Shown piece after piece: positions 35,176-46,423 of a stretch of DNA of 64,000 nt. This stretch comes from Ditylenchus dipsaci (lineage: Eukaryota; Nematoda; Chromadorea; Rhabditida; Anguinidae). Each line of letters opens with the position of its first letter. The stretch's first letter is position 1. A program made the translations under genes and the position numbers. The notes below the pieces were generated by a model. The model ran no database searches, was not told the origin of the DNA, and was given only the letters and a program-made list of their open reading frames with translations. The stretch is from the NCBI GenBank assembly GCA_004194705.1, contig SADC01001309.1:493294-557293 (forward strand). The letters run 5' to 3'.

Positions 35176-35513
35176 GAATGCTTAAATTTTAGGGTAATTT
35201 GCAAATACAGTTGCAGATACCTTACCCACTCCAACTTTAAAACATCTTGCTACTCTTTCGTATATCTCATGTTCTTTAACCTTGTGGTACTTGAAAAAGA
35301 TACTTTCACGCGTAATCGAAATAATTGAACTTTTTTGCTTTAGCGCTCTCTACGCACAGTACATAATCATATTATTTCGTGCCATAAACTTGGGAGTACG
35401 GTACAAATCACTTGATTATGAGAGGAAGTCTGGTGTTTAGCCGATGTTACTGTTTTTTGTGGTGCAACATTTGAGCCGTATATTACGATTGATTAGTTTT
35501 ATACAGGGCTGGT

Positions 35514-35696
35514 ATCTTAATTTTTTGTAAATAAGTAGATTTAGGGTATTTTGGTAAAAACATGCTATTTTACACAGTCCTTATTGCTCTTTTGTTGCTA
35601 GAAAAACATTTTTGACATAAAAATCTAAAAAATAAATCAGATTTAGGGTCTCGAAATAGGTAGGAGTCTTATTTATAAGTACAGATACCAGCTCTG
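35514..35696. mobile_element. hAT-type MITE, CAGGGCTGGTATCT ends, 183 bp
   Basis: Left CAGGGCTGGTATCT; right, on the complement, CAGAGCTGGTATCT. Flanks GTTTTATA and GTTTAATA are a 7-of-8 duplication. Same family as 24844 and 50957 (shared AGTCCTTATTGCTNTTTT core). Confidence 0.8.
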
Positions 35697-35974
35697 GTTT
35701 AATACAATTCAATTACTTGCGGGCGCAATAAATATCATATAACCTTTATTAATCAGCTAACCTACTTTTTGGAGACTATTCTCAGACCCATAGATTGTTC
35801 CCAATGTTTCCTGGGTGGTCTCTAAGCCACCTAGAGGGCACAGAAACTATCGAAAATATATGTAAACAATCTAAATATTATAAAAATAGGTGGGTGGTGT
35901 ATTGTACCCAGATTACTCGGATATGCATAGATATTGGTGGCACTCTTTTTCTTTCACACTTCAGTACTTTCATC

Positions 35975-36063
35975 TAGTGTTGTAAGTATCACCGGTGCCG
36001 AAATTTTTAAAGTCGGTGCCCTGAGCTGGTGTCGGTGCCGTAATTCTTAGATTTACAACACTG
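35975..36063. mobile_element. hAT-type MITE, CAGTGTTGTAA ends, 89 bp
   Basis: Ends TAGTGTTGTAAGTAT and, on the complement, CAGTGTTGTAAATC. Flanks CTTTCATC and CTCTCATC match at 7 of 8. The inside iterates CGGTGCCG. Partial relatives occur at 54293-54440 and 56835-56900. Confidence 0.75.
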
Positions 36064-36835
36064 CTCTCATCATTAAAAAATTGAAATAAGGCTCTTTGGA
36101 ATATAAACCGATTTCGATAAACATGGTAGTTGTGAATAAGAGTGGATAAAAGGATAATTTTTGCTTTTTCTAGGTCATAGGTTCAATTCTCTTTGGGCGC
36201 ATTTTTATTTTTCTAGGTTATTGGCAGTCGAACCACATGGATAGTACCTCAAATAATTATTTTTTTATGCAACTGATATAATGTGCAAGACAACTAGCTT
36301 GATCTCAAGCTTATGTGAAATAACGTTTTGAGTGTAAATAAATACTTAAAAGACAGAAAGACGTAAATTAAAGATATTTTACTGAATGAATCCAAACAGG
36401 CTCTTGATAAAATGTATATAGAGGCTTTGCCGTATATAGAAGCTTTGGCTTAAAATATAGTTGAATACTTTCTAACCAACAATTCACCTTGGTCCCCTAA
36501 GGCAAAAAGTCATATTTCGGTTAAAAATACATAAAATTATGACTTTCCCTTCAAGACAAAAACATAAAAATACATGAAAAATGACTGAAGTGCACCCCCC
36601 TGTAGTGCACCCACCTAAGTGCACCCCCTTGAAGTGCACCCCCCTACCAGAGGGGGTGCACTTCATGGGGGTGCACTTAGGGGGTGCACTTCAAGGGGGG
36701 TGCACTTCATATGCTGTCATAAATAGTATGTCACCGCTTGGGAAGCAACACCATTTTGCGCCAAAATACGCGAACGCTTACGCACTGCGCCATGAAGCCT
36801 ACATGTTCAAGCCTAAATGGCTTTCCCCCTCCTTT

Positions 36836-38117
36836 AACACGGAAGTCCCGCCGGTGAGACCAGCAGCTTCTGGTGCAGAATTTCATGAGGAATCCGAATC
36901 TGCAAACCATTTTTCAAAAAAGCCGGTTTGGCACAAGATTTAAACCAATTTCTGAATGGTGTCAAATGTGACTTGGGTATGTTCAGAAAATCAGGTAGTA
37001 CTCAAGATTTCATATACACATGCAGAACTTTCATAGCTCGTTAGAAAGGGCAGAGAACAAGCTTTCTAATGACATATCGTTTAGTTGTTTATGATAACTA
37101 AATGTGGAATTTTTTGCCTAAAGAAAAAATTGTGTTATTTTTTCAAAAGTTTTTTCACTTAAATGTGGAAAATTAGATGTGATAGAGCCGTTTGTTCAGC
37201 AAAACCCACATATCATTTGGAAGAGAAATTAAAATTGCAATTAAAAATGCTTTAAAATTGAACAAAATAATGTCTTTAAAGTGTTAAGCGACAGTTAAAA
37301 AAAACTAATAATTATTCAGAAACGTGAAACTTGTTCGTCACTAGACCAACCCGCAATTTGGACGACGGATTCGTGTTCAACATGGTCGATTTGCTTATAA
37401 AACTGCTCTTAAAGTTCAAAAGTCATCTTCGAAATTTAAATTCTTCTCAAGACAATAATTATTCAAATATTTAATTCCTCGCACGTTTGAATAATTATTA
37501 TCTTGAGAGGAATTTGAATTTGACGATGAATTTCAAATTTTAAGAGCAGTTTTATAAGCGAATCGACCATGCTGAACACGAATCCGGCGTCCAATTGCGT
37601 GTAGGTCTAGTGACGAACAAGTTTCACGTTTTTGAATAATTATTAGTTTTTTTAAACTGTCGCATAACACTCTAAAGACTTTATTTTGTTTAATTTTAAA
37701 GCATTTTAAATTGCAATTTAAATTTCTTTTCCAAATGATATGTGGATTTTGCTGAACAAACGGCTCTATCACATCTAATTTTGCACATTTAAATAAAAAA
37801 AACTTTTTAGAAAAAATGACACGAAGGTTTTTTTAGGCAAAAATTCCACATATAGTTATCATAAACAAGTGAACGATATGTCATTGGAAAGCTTGTTCTC
37901 TGCCCTTTCTAACGAGCCATAAAATTTTGCATATGTATAGGAAATGTTTGAGTACCACCTGATTTTCTGAACATACCCAAGTCACATTTAACAACATTAA
38001 GAATTGGTTGAAATCTTGTGCCAAACAGGCTTTATTGAAAAACAGTTTGCAGATTCGGATTCCCCATAAAATTCTGCACCAGAAGCTGCCGGTCTCACCG
38101 GCGGACTTCTCGTGTTA
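36836..38117. repeat. Large near-perfect palindrome, about 1.28 kb
   Basis: The left arm starts AACACGGAAGTCCCGCCGGT and the right arm ends with its inverse (ACCGGCGGACTTCTCGTGTT). Pairing continues through GTTCAGAAAATCAGGT, CATATCATTTGGAAGAGAAA and the inner core GGATTCGTGTTCAACATGG, to a centre near 37475. Arms are about 610 bp. Confidence 0.85.
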
Positions 38118-38204
38118 ACACCACGGAATTCGAACCTATAACCTATTAGCGCATCAATTTACCAGACATCATTAAACCAGAATATAATTTAGCGCCGAGA
38201 ATTA

Positions 38205-38395
38205 TCTAGGGGCGTGAATTATATAGGGGGTGAATTGTCCTGGGCGTGAATCGTCCGGGGCGTGAATTGTCCCGGGCGTGAATTGTCACCGGGCGTGAAT
38301 TGTCCCGGGCGTGAATTGTCCCGGGCGTGAATCGTCCGGGGCGTGAATTGTCCGGGCGTGAATTGTCCATGTACCTGAAAATTCACGTAATAACC
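38205..38395. repeat. Right GGGCGTGAATTGTCCC array
   Basis: About eleven head-to-tail 16-17 bp units, with variants GGGCGTGAATCGTCCG and GGGCGTGAATTGTCACC. Inverse of the 33055-33125 array. Confidence 0.8.
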
Positions 38396-38869
38396 ATGTT
38401 CACTATTTAGTTAAAGGATGGGGGACTTTGTAAGGATGGGGTTCGACTACCACTAGGTGCAAACCCTGCTTTTTTTCTCTTTTATTTACAAATTTAGTGT
38501 CAAAATGTAGCCACGGTTCTGGCTTTCATTTGAGCTATCATACAGATAAAAATTTGTATAAAGTTAGAGCTAAAATTAAAAAAATTGAAAAAAAAATTCA
38601 TGTCAAATTCGATAAAATCTTTGTATAGTATTTGGACTGGTGTCCGTCCTACTTTTTTACTTCAAAAGCTCATGTATTTTTGTTGCTCAGTCATATGTAG
38701 CCCAGTCTGCAATGCGGCTAAGTCTCCTCTTTCAAATGAGTGTGAACACTCTAAAAACATTGTCGACTGATTTCGAGATCTTCCGCAAAATATGAAGGTG
38801 AAGTATGGTTTGTTAGTTAGTTATGATTTGTTAGTTAGACCAGCTAGGGCAGATAGGTGCTGGGTAGGG
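38396..38869. other. Intergenic, no supportable gene
   Basis: Contains a lone B-box-like phrase (GGGGTTCGACTACCACTAGG) near 38440 but no A box at tRNA spacing. Otherwise AT-rich. Confidence 0.4.
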
Positions 38870-38950
38870 TAGGTTACTGGGAAGGTAAGATAGGCAGGTG
38901 GCTGTATAGGATAGGTAGGTGGCTTGGATAGGTAGGTGGCTTGTCGTGTT
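38870..38950. repeat. GATAGGTAGGTGGCTT microsatellite-like array
   Basis: Three to four units of about 16 bp (ATAGGTAGGTGGCTTG). Confidence 0.6.
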
Positions 38951-39164
38951 TCAACAGCTCATTTATCAAGTTGTAGCTACACACAGTGTCGTGCTGTAGG
39001 TGAACAAGACCGTAGCTGCGCACAGTGCCGTACTCTAGGTGAACAACACGTGATATCCATGACACACTTCTTAACATTGTTCTGTCTGATCCAAATACTT
39101 TTGATACGCGATAAGACCTGAAAATAAGTGGAGTACATAGTAATCAGATAACTCTCGCTAGACA

Positions 39165-39420
39165 GCCTCTTGTATATAAGTTAACGAGCTCCGGCAGTTA
39201 TGTTACATGGGCCTAGCCATACTGCCTCCGTTTTGGAGCACGAAGGCACATAGAGAGTGACGCTATAACCAAATACAGCTTGACAAAGTGAATAGTTGCA
39301 AACAGACAAAAAATCGTGACTTCACGTTTGAATGCGTGACCACTGGCCAAGCAGCTTGGCCCAAGCTGTATGCAGTTACAGTGAGAATTGTGTCAAAAAA
39401 TTAAACTTACCTGGTCAGCT
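39165..39420. repeat. Diverged copy of the inner arm of the 42767-45485 element
   Basis: GTTACATGGGCCTAGCCATA, GCACGAAGGCACATAGA and CTTGACAAAGT match the arm at about 44820-44930. A terminus-like AAAGGGCATACCAGCGCG at 40254 may be its other end. Confidence 0.5.
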
Positions 39421-39483
39421 AACCTAAAATCACAATAAGAAGTTAAGTCCGTGATATTTACCTAAAAACACGAAAATATAAGT

Positions 39484-39880
39484 AAAAGGTTATTAATGGT
39501 GCATTGGACTACTCATAGGATTTTCCCATAAACCCCCAATTTTCAACTTCAAGGGGCATAATCTCAAATATTTTTAATCAAATGCGAATCTCAGACTTAA
39601 AGGTCCTCCGCCATTAAAAAGGCTTTTGAATGAGCACAAATTTGTTTTTTAAAATATTTCTCAGAAAAAGTTATTGATGGTGCAACGGACTACTCGTAGA
39701 TTTTTCCATAAACCACAAATTTTCAACTTCAAGAGCAAATTCTCAATTTTTTACAGCAAACACCAATTCTGAAAATTAAAGGTCCTCCACCATCGAAAGA
39801 GCTTTCGAATGAGTATAAACATGTAAATAAAAATATTTCTTAAAAACAGGATATAACTGGCACAACCGGACTACTCAAAA
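39484..39880. repeat. Two-copy tandem repeat, about 185-bp unit
   Basis: TTATTGATGGTGCAACGG, ACTACTCGTAGATTTTTCCA and TTAAAGGTCCTCCACCAT occur in the same order in both units (first unit slightly different), and a third partial unit starts near 39848. A related inverse copy lies around 48700-48840. Confidence 0.65.
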
Positions 39881-39959
39881 AGCGTTACGGATCAACACCC
39901 CCCCCACACCAAAAACTATAAAAGATATTCGGCAAAGGATTTCGTTTGAAAAGAGCAAG

Positions 39960-41135
39960 CAAAATTTCACCCACCATAGCTCTGATATCCGGGTGGATAC
40001 CTCCTGGTCAGGTGTATATCCACCTGGATGGTTTGAAAATAAAATTAAGTCAAACGTCCTATCATACGTAAAATCGTGTAGGTAATTGGTTTCTTAGGAC
40101 CGAAATCTTGATTACCCCTACCTAGACCCCAAAACCTGGTGAGGCTGCCACTTGCCAGATCGATATCCACATGGATATCCTGAAAATCAAATTAGTCAAA
40201 ATTAACAGTAAAATACTTTCTTTAAAATAATGTGTTGAATTGGGTTCGTTAAAGGGCATACCAGCGCGTTACACCGCAATTAAGGCGGGAACAACAGGTT
40301 TTCAAAAATACAACTGTATCGAGTTGGCGGATCGAGTCACAATGTGTATCAAGTCGTATGTCAGTCGTCTGGATCACTAGTTAATCTAGCCAAAAGTAGA
40401 ATCAACCCAGACAAATTTCTGGTCACACAAGTTTCCCGCTACCTTTCAGACAAGCATCTGAAATTCACCCGCCCGAACCCCTAGCTCCGTGGTGGTACCT
40501 CCTGGTCAGCTGGATATCCACCTGAATGGCCTGCAAAATAAAAGTTTTCTAAAATAAAAACAAAGTATTTTATCATGTGCAAAAGTGTGTGGGAAATATC
40601 GTTGATAGGACTAAAAGCTCGATTTTCCCCACCAAAACCCAAAACCTGGACAGGTACCAGCTGTGCTCATGATTTATCGATTAGACACCTTTATGCACCT
40701 TATCTATCGATATCCTGGAACAAATGGAGGAACAAAAAAATCAAATTTTGTTCAAAATTAAAAACAAGCCATTTTAACTAACCCAAATTTGTGTGCGGAA
40801 TTCTGTTTGAAGAGACCAAAATTACAATTGCCCAGTAAACCTAAAACCTAGGGTGGATACCTCTTGGTAGATGATATCCACCTGACCCCAGGGTTACTCC
40901 AGGTTTTAGAGTATCTGAAACCGCGATTTGGTTTCACAAACATTTTTTATACGATTTTACGTATGATAGGCAGATTCATTATTCATTTTAATAAAATTTT
41001 ATTTTTAGGTCATACAGGTGGATATCCACCTGAACTAGAGCATACCCACCCAGACTTCGGGGTTTGGGTGGGTGAACTTGTAGTTTTGGTCATATCAAAC
41101 TCGATTTGCCACACGATTTCTAAGTATATGATAAT
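39960..41135. repeat. Degenerate dispersed repeat with GGATATCCACCTG motifs
   Basis: GGTGGATACCTCCTGGTCAG, GATATCCACCTGGATGG, CCCAAAACCTGG and TTTTATCATGTGCAAAAGTG recur at about 40000, 40490 and 40855, with an inverted instance at 41010-41090. No intact open gene. Confidence 0.5.
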
Positions 41136-41704
41136 GGTTCGTTTGCAAGTTTAACGTAGATTTTTACCAGGTGATTTAGGTAGAAATTCACTGACCAGTT
41201 GGAACCTGATTTCGTTATTAGGATTTCGCAAATCAGAATTTCAGTCATAAAAACGGTTTCGGCTCAAATTCGGGATGAAAAAAGTTTAGTTTTAGATGTA
41301 CTAACTATTTTTAGACAATTCGGTGAAAAATGCGTTTTGATTCAATTTGATTCCATACAAGGCACGACTCAATACTATTTTTGGCTTTTTTTCATATTTG
41401 AAAACCTGTTTCTGACTAATTATAGCATTCTAAAGATGATGAAAGATGCCAATGGACAGTTTATACTGGAGTGATAATATGCCAATCTTTTATGGGTTAC
41501 TGTTTTTAGTGATTATATATAAATTTATTCCGAAACCAATTTTAATGGGAGTCCAGATTCAATTTTCGGACTCTGATATGGATTGAGTGACTAATCCAGT
41601 TAACCTCCTTATTTCAGCCTATTCAGCGGGGTATTCATTCCAGGTGCATCCATTCATCTTCAGATATCTTCACCAGCTAAATCATCTGAGCATTGGTACT
41701 ACCA
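41136..41704. other. Intergenic, no supportable gene
   Basis: Short open frames here have no recognisable domain or splice context. Confidence 0.4.
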
Positions 41705-42499
41705 CCCATCAGTGATGTTTTTGTGTACTGAGACACTTTTCGTGTTAAATTACTCATACCTCGACACCTATTTATCCGAAATTCATGGATAATAGCTTAT
41801 TTTGAAGAAGAAAATAGTTCTTCAAAATGAATGATAAAATTTACGAAAACAAAAAAATTCGCTTTTTCTAAGCTAAATAACCAATAAAAATTCAGTAATC
41901 AAATGAAATGATTTTTTTTGAGTATGACAACTGAACAAAAATATCTACAAAAGTGTTCAGTTTTGAGCCAATTTAAAAAAGCTTCATTATTTTTTGGTAG
42001 CTGAATAGTTCTGCTATAATCTGAAATAAAACAGTTTTCAAAAATTCATGAAAATTTTAGAGTTATATGCTTCTACACAAATGAAAATCAATAGAAATTT
42101 TCATTTGATTACTCATTTGTGTAGAAGCATATAACTTTAAAGATTTTCATGAATTTTTGAAAACTGTTTTATTTCAGATTATAGCAGAACTATTCAGCTA
42201 CCAAAAAATATGAAGCTTTTTTAAATTTGGTTTAAAACTGACACTTTTGTAGATATTTTTTGTTCAGTTGTCATACTCAAAAAAAATCATTTCATTTGAT
42301 TACTGAATATTTATTTGCGTTATTTAGCTTAGAAAAAAGCGAATTTTTATGTTTTCGTAAATTTTATCAATTCATTTGAAGAACTATATTTCTTCTTCAA
42401 AATAAGCTATTATCCATGAATTTCGGATAAATAGGTGTCGAGGTATGAGTAATTTAACACAAAAGTGGCTCAGTACACAAAAACATCATTGCTACCCAT
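41705..42499. repeat. Near-perfect palindrome, about 795 bp
   Basis: The left arm CCCATCAGTGATG, TTTTTGTGTACTGAG and CTCATACCTCGACACCTATT is mirrored by AATAGGTGTCGAGGTATGAG, CTCAGTACACAAAAA and CATCATTGCTACCCATG. The centre is near 42100 (GAAAATTTCTATTGATTTTC). Arms about 390 bp with few mismatches. Confidence 0.85.
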
Positions 42500-42766
42500 G
42501 CACTTCCATCTCAGTAACGATACCTCAGGAACAAAAACCAGAGAACCACCTAGGCGCTCTACGTAAAAATTAGAAGCTGGAATTTATCGCGGAGTCGGAC
42601 CTGGAGCTATAAATTTATCGAACCGTTCCTATTCAAGACTTGTATTGAATCATGCCTTGTATAGAGCAGGTTGTTGTATTTAAATCATCACCTACCGGAA
42701 AAATCATTTTTAACTGCTTTCGAGTAAAGTAATTGTTCGGCATTATGAAAGTGATGAGTTAACTGT

Positions 42767-45485
42767 TTTAAAGGGGCATGCTCGCGCCCGATGCAATAAT
42801 TCCTTGCATTTTAATTCGCGGGTACAGGCACGCCAGAGATTTGAATTTCAAAATAAAATTTTGAAATCATTTTGAGTTCTGTGCTTTGATCTGTCGTGAC
42901 TTGCGGCATTTTTGCTCTCATTTTTACGCTTGCTTTTCTTACTAACTGACTGTTTGGTTTTTAGCGTCTAAGAATCTCGTGTGTTCAACTGGTCATTCTA
43001 GTGCATGCTCAGGTCTTCTCCCGATCTTGTTGTTTGTATTAGATATTGTTTTATATTTCCTCGCCATCATTTGCTTTTCTCCTTCCGTCTTTCAGGTGTC
43101 TATCTGGAGTTTCAAGAAAGAAGGATACATGGGCTTGGCTCTACAAGGTAGTTCTCTTGACTTTCTTATGTCGTTAGCGGTAGTTTTTATTGTTTTAGGT
43201 TCTCTTCTCAGGTATTTTTGGACATTTTCACATAATTTACGCTCCGACTGCATACATCCTGTAAAAGTCCCTCAAAAATGTAAGTCAAATTGAGCAAGCA
43301 GCTGCTTACGTAGCAACTTTTGACTTTGTCAGCCTGTATGCGGCGAAGTGTCACTTTCTATGTGCCTCGTGCTTTATTTCATGGCAGTATGCTAGGCCCT
43401 TGTAACATATCTGTCGGAGCGCGTCAACTTCTTTGAAGAGGCTGCCTAGCGAAAGTGTTTATTGCGCTGGCTTTATTTCACTAATTTTCAGGTTCAATCG
43501 ACTATTCGACTCGCTTTGTTGCGCTCACATAGCAAAGACGTTCAGACAAAAGTATACTTCATTCATCAACGATGCTCTCACATTGGCATGGAACAATAAC
43601 AATTCACAGGATCATAATTAACTTTCAAATAGACCTTCCTTGTTCTTTTTTTCCGGCTTGCACAACGAATTCCTTAATTCAACACACTCCCGTCCAGCAT
43701 TCGTTCCACGCTTGTCGTTTGACGGATCCTCGATATGCTGATGATTACCACAGCGCTTTGCGTGTGCGTCGTACTTGTGGTGTACGTCTCCATACTTTAG
43801 GATAGCTATCCGTACAACCATCAAGAGCGATATTCTTAGAAAACGGATATTTTAATATGCTGAACATCGATCTAAACAAAAAAATTACCGATCGTAGCAT
43901 GGACAGCTGATGGGATAATTTTTTTTACTCCAGAAAGAAATTGAACACGAGTCCGCTTTGTCTGGATTATTAGCAATGATAATGGGGTACCATTTCAGCC
44001 AGAAGACGTCTATCCCCCCTTTTCTCTTCCAGATTACAAACGGTTGTTTCCTCAGGCAGTCAGAATGTTGCCGGTTTTCATTTCGGCTGAAATACAACAG
44101 GTCTTATAAGTATAACTAACATCTGCATTGAGAGCGAAACCATCATACTCTTTTGCCGCAGTAAACGAATTGGGTCAGTATGTTCTCCGTACACTTTCTG
44201 TATCCATCAAAATAGTCAGGTATGTTTTGTCTGTATGGCTTGTTCAGCATTCCGAAAAGTTGTAGTATTTTTTATTGGCGAACATCTATTACGCTAAAAT
44301 TTTCTCTGAAATTGCACCTACGTCACAAAACAGGAAGGCCAAAGTAAAAGGTGGGTCGGATAACTGATAAAAACATTATTTGGCGATCTACAATTATTAA
44401 CGTGAAAACCGAAAAAAGAGATGAAAGAGAAATTCTGTGACGTAAAGAAGATACTTGGACGGCAGTATTGTAATGCGACAGTTTTAAGTCTTCCCAATCT
44501 TCCGATTCCAGTCGATCAAATTCAAGTTACTATAACTGCCCTATTATCCGGTCAGCACTTTTTGTAGTTCAAAGTCTTTCTACGTTCGTCGTGTTTTGCA
44601 ACAATTATTACATTCTCATGTCCGAAGTGTGTGTGTTTTTAGTAGCTTTTTACAAATGCAAACAACAAAGCAACTTTCGGGCTAGAACAGACAAGACAAA
44701 GGTGCAAGACGTAAGGATATGGTCCTAATAGTCGATTGAACCTGAAAATTAGTGATATAAAGCCCAGCGCAATAAACACTTTCGCTAGGCAGCTCTCTTC
44801 AAAGAAGTTGACGCGCTCCGACAGATATGTTACAAGGGCCTAGCCATACTGCCATGAAATAAAGCACGAAGGCACATAGAAAGTGACACTTCGACCGCAT
44901 ACAGGCTGACAAAGTCAAAAGTTGCTACGTAAGCAGCTGCTTGCTAAATTTGACGTTACATTTTGAGGGACTTTTACAGGATGTATGCAGTCGGAGCGTA
45001 AATTATGTGAAAAATGTCCCAAAAATACCTGAGAAGAGAACCTAAAATAATAAATAAACTACCGCTGACGACATAAGAAAAGTCAAGAGAACTACCTTGT
45101 AAGAGCCAAGCCCCATGTATCCTTCTTTCTTGAAACCTCCAGATAGACACCTGAAAGACGGAAGGAGGGGAAGCAAATGATGGCGAGGAAAATAAATAAA
45201 CTTATCTAATACAAACAACAAGATCGGGAGAAGAACCTGAGCATGCGAGAGAATCACCAGTTGAACACACGAGATTCTTTGACGCTAAAACCAAAACAGT
45301 CAGTTAGTAAGAAAAAGCAAGCGTAAAAATGAGAGCAAAAATGCCGGCAAGTCACGACAGATCAAAGCACAGAACTCAAAATGATTTCAAAATTTGATTT
45401 TGAAATTCAAATCTCTGGCGTGCCTGGTACCCGCGAATTTAAAAATGCAAGAATTATTGCATCGGGCGCGAGCATGCCCTTTAAA
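42767..45485. mobile_element. DNA transposon with about 740-bp terminal inverted repeats, 2.7 kb
   Basis: TTTAAA at both edges encloses ends GGGGCATGCTCGCGCCCGAT and, on the complement, GGGCATGCTCGCGCCCGAT. Arms run from 42773 to about 43505 and from 44737 to 45479, closely matching throughout, including GTGTTCAACTGGT, CATCCTGTAAAAGTCCCTCA and ATAAAGCACGAAGGCACA-type blocks. The unique middle (43506-44736) is about 1.2 kb. Related ends occur at 30608, 40254 and 63016. Superfamily not assigned. Confidence 0.8.
43618..44097 (-). other. Two short open segments inside the 42767-45485 element
   Basis: On the complement, 44097-43885 reads YFSRNENRQHSDCLRKQP and FVIWKRKGG; 43824-43618 reads KYGDVHHKYDAHAKRCGNHQ then HIEDPSND. 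The GNHQHIEDP piece and the spacing of aromatic and Cys/His residues faintly recall the end of a FLYWCH finger. The join between them is unresolved. No DDE domain is visible. Confidence 0.25.
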
Positions 45486-45509
45486 ATGCAAAATTTGTCT
45501 AATTTGAAA

Positions 45510-45605
45510 GAAAAATTTTCGTTGTCGTTGGCGTTGTCGTTGGCGTAAAAGTGCCTTTATAAAACATTTTTTCCAACGACAACGACGACGACAACGACAA
45601 CGTTT
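45510..45605. repeat. Hairpin of GTTGTCGTTGGC units
   Basis: CGTTGTCGTTGGCGTTGTCG faces CGACGACGACAACGACAACG across a short loop. Confidence 0.65.
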
Positions 45606-45611
45606 ATAAAT

Positions 45612-45885
45612 GAGCCATAAGCGTTTGCGTTTATGCCCAAACGGTGTTGCAGGTTCGATCCCACGTGGTGGCATGCTATTTATTTTGGCTTGTTTGACTA
45701 ACTGTTCGGGCTAATTTGACCATTTTAGCGCCAGATTCAGAATCAGCGACCCCAATTACCCCTGGAAATTGGTTAAAAAGCCAAAATAAATAGAATGCCA
45801 CTACATGGAATCGAGCCTATAACATCATTTTGGGCCAAAAAAGAAAAAGCATACGCACTGCGCCATGATGGCGACTTCGTCAGAC
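45612..45885. repeat. tRNA-related palindrome, most complete copy
   Basis: The left head has GTTGCAGGTTCGATCCCACG then TGGTGGCA. The right arm carries the inverse B-box region (CCACTACATGGAATCGAGCC) and an inverse A-box (GCATACGCACTGCGCCATG). The shared core CGCCAGATTCAGAATCAGCG sits in the middle. Confidence 0.7.
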
Positions 45886-46423
45886 TTAACTGGATACCAA
45901 TTTAAGACTTTGAAGTTTGAAACTTTAAAGTCTATTAGGTGTTTCGACTCAGTTTTTTCACGCTGATTCCGCATAAGAAAAGAGAATTTTTATTCGAGGT
46001 AAAGAGTGGGTAGACCACTGGTTTTCAGTTTTTGTACCAAAAAGTATGCCTTGGTCTCCCTGGTTTTATTGCATTGGTTGTATTGCGGAATAGAAAAAAT
46101 AAATAAATAAATAATCGAAGACCTTAATAAAGTACAATTGCGAGACGTGTACATAAATACATATTTTTACATGTAAATCGACCACGTTGAGCACGAATTT
46201 GGCCTCAGCATTGACAGATAAATCCGAAAAATCACCTTGGGTTCCACTACCTGACTATCACTAAGTAAATGAAGCTACCTTTACAGCATCACCTGAGTGC
46301 CACACCAGGCACGTATCCAGAGGAGGGGGCAAACCGGGCTTTAGCACCCCCCCCCTGAAATTTTTATTTCCTTGTAAAAAACTATAAAAGTCGAAAAAGG
46401 TGTGGGTAAAATGACCTTTTAGT

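Larger units (their letters stand above)
34024..36712. mobile_element. TIR element bounded by AAGTGCACCCCC arrays, about 2.7 kb
   Basis: The left arm (34024-34510) has GAAGTGCACCCCCCTGTAG-type units, then ACTTCAGTCATTTTTCATGT, CTTGAAGGGAAAGTCATAAT and TTTTAACCAAAAT. The right arm (36485-36712) is the reverse complement of the same series, ending GGGGGGTGCACTTCA. The terminal inverted repeat exceeds 200 bp once the hAT element at 34111-34422 is discounted. The element interrupts the tRNA-related palindrome. Confidence 0.7.
33050..38395. mobile_element. Foldback-like composite element with tandem-array termini, about 5.3 kb
   Basis: The left end (GAAAATTCGGGTACGCGACA) is followed by three to four units of GGGACGATTCACGCCC. 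The right end (38205-38395) has ten or more units in inverse orientation (GGGCGTGAATTGTCCC) and closes GTCCATGTACCTGAAAATTC. The outer pieces are also inverse copies of each other. The interior is a nest of further palindromic elements. I cannot exclude two independent solo arrays. Confidence 0.55.

Noticed and set aside
38205..38395. Regular short repeats that might suggest a CRISPR array
   Set aside because: Units are directly abutting with no unique spacers, in a eukaryotic genome.
42979..43293. A hydrophobic 104-codon open frame
   Set aside because: It lies wholly in the terminal inverted repeat and is partly repeated in the other arm; no splice or domain support.
45612..45680. Possible tRNA gene
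   Set aside because: A- and B-box-like motifs are present, but no cloverleaf with paired acceptor stem forms, and the unit is part of a dispersed palindrome.
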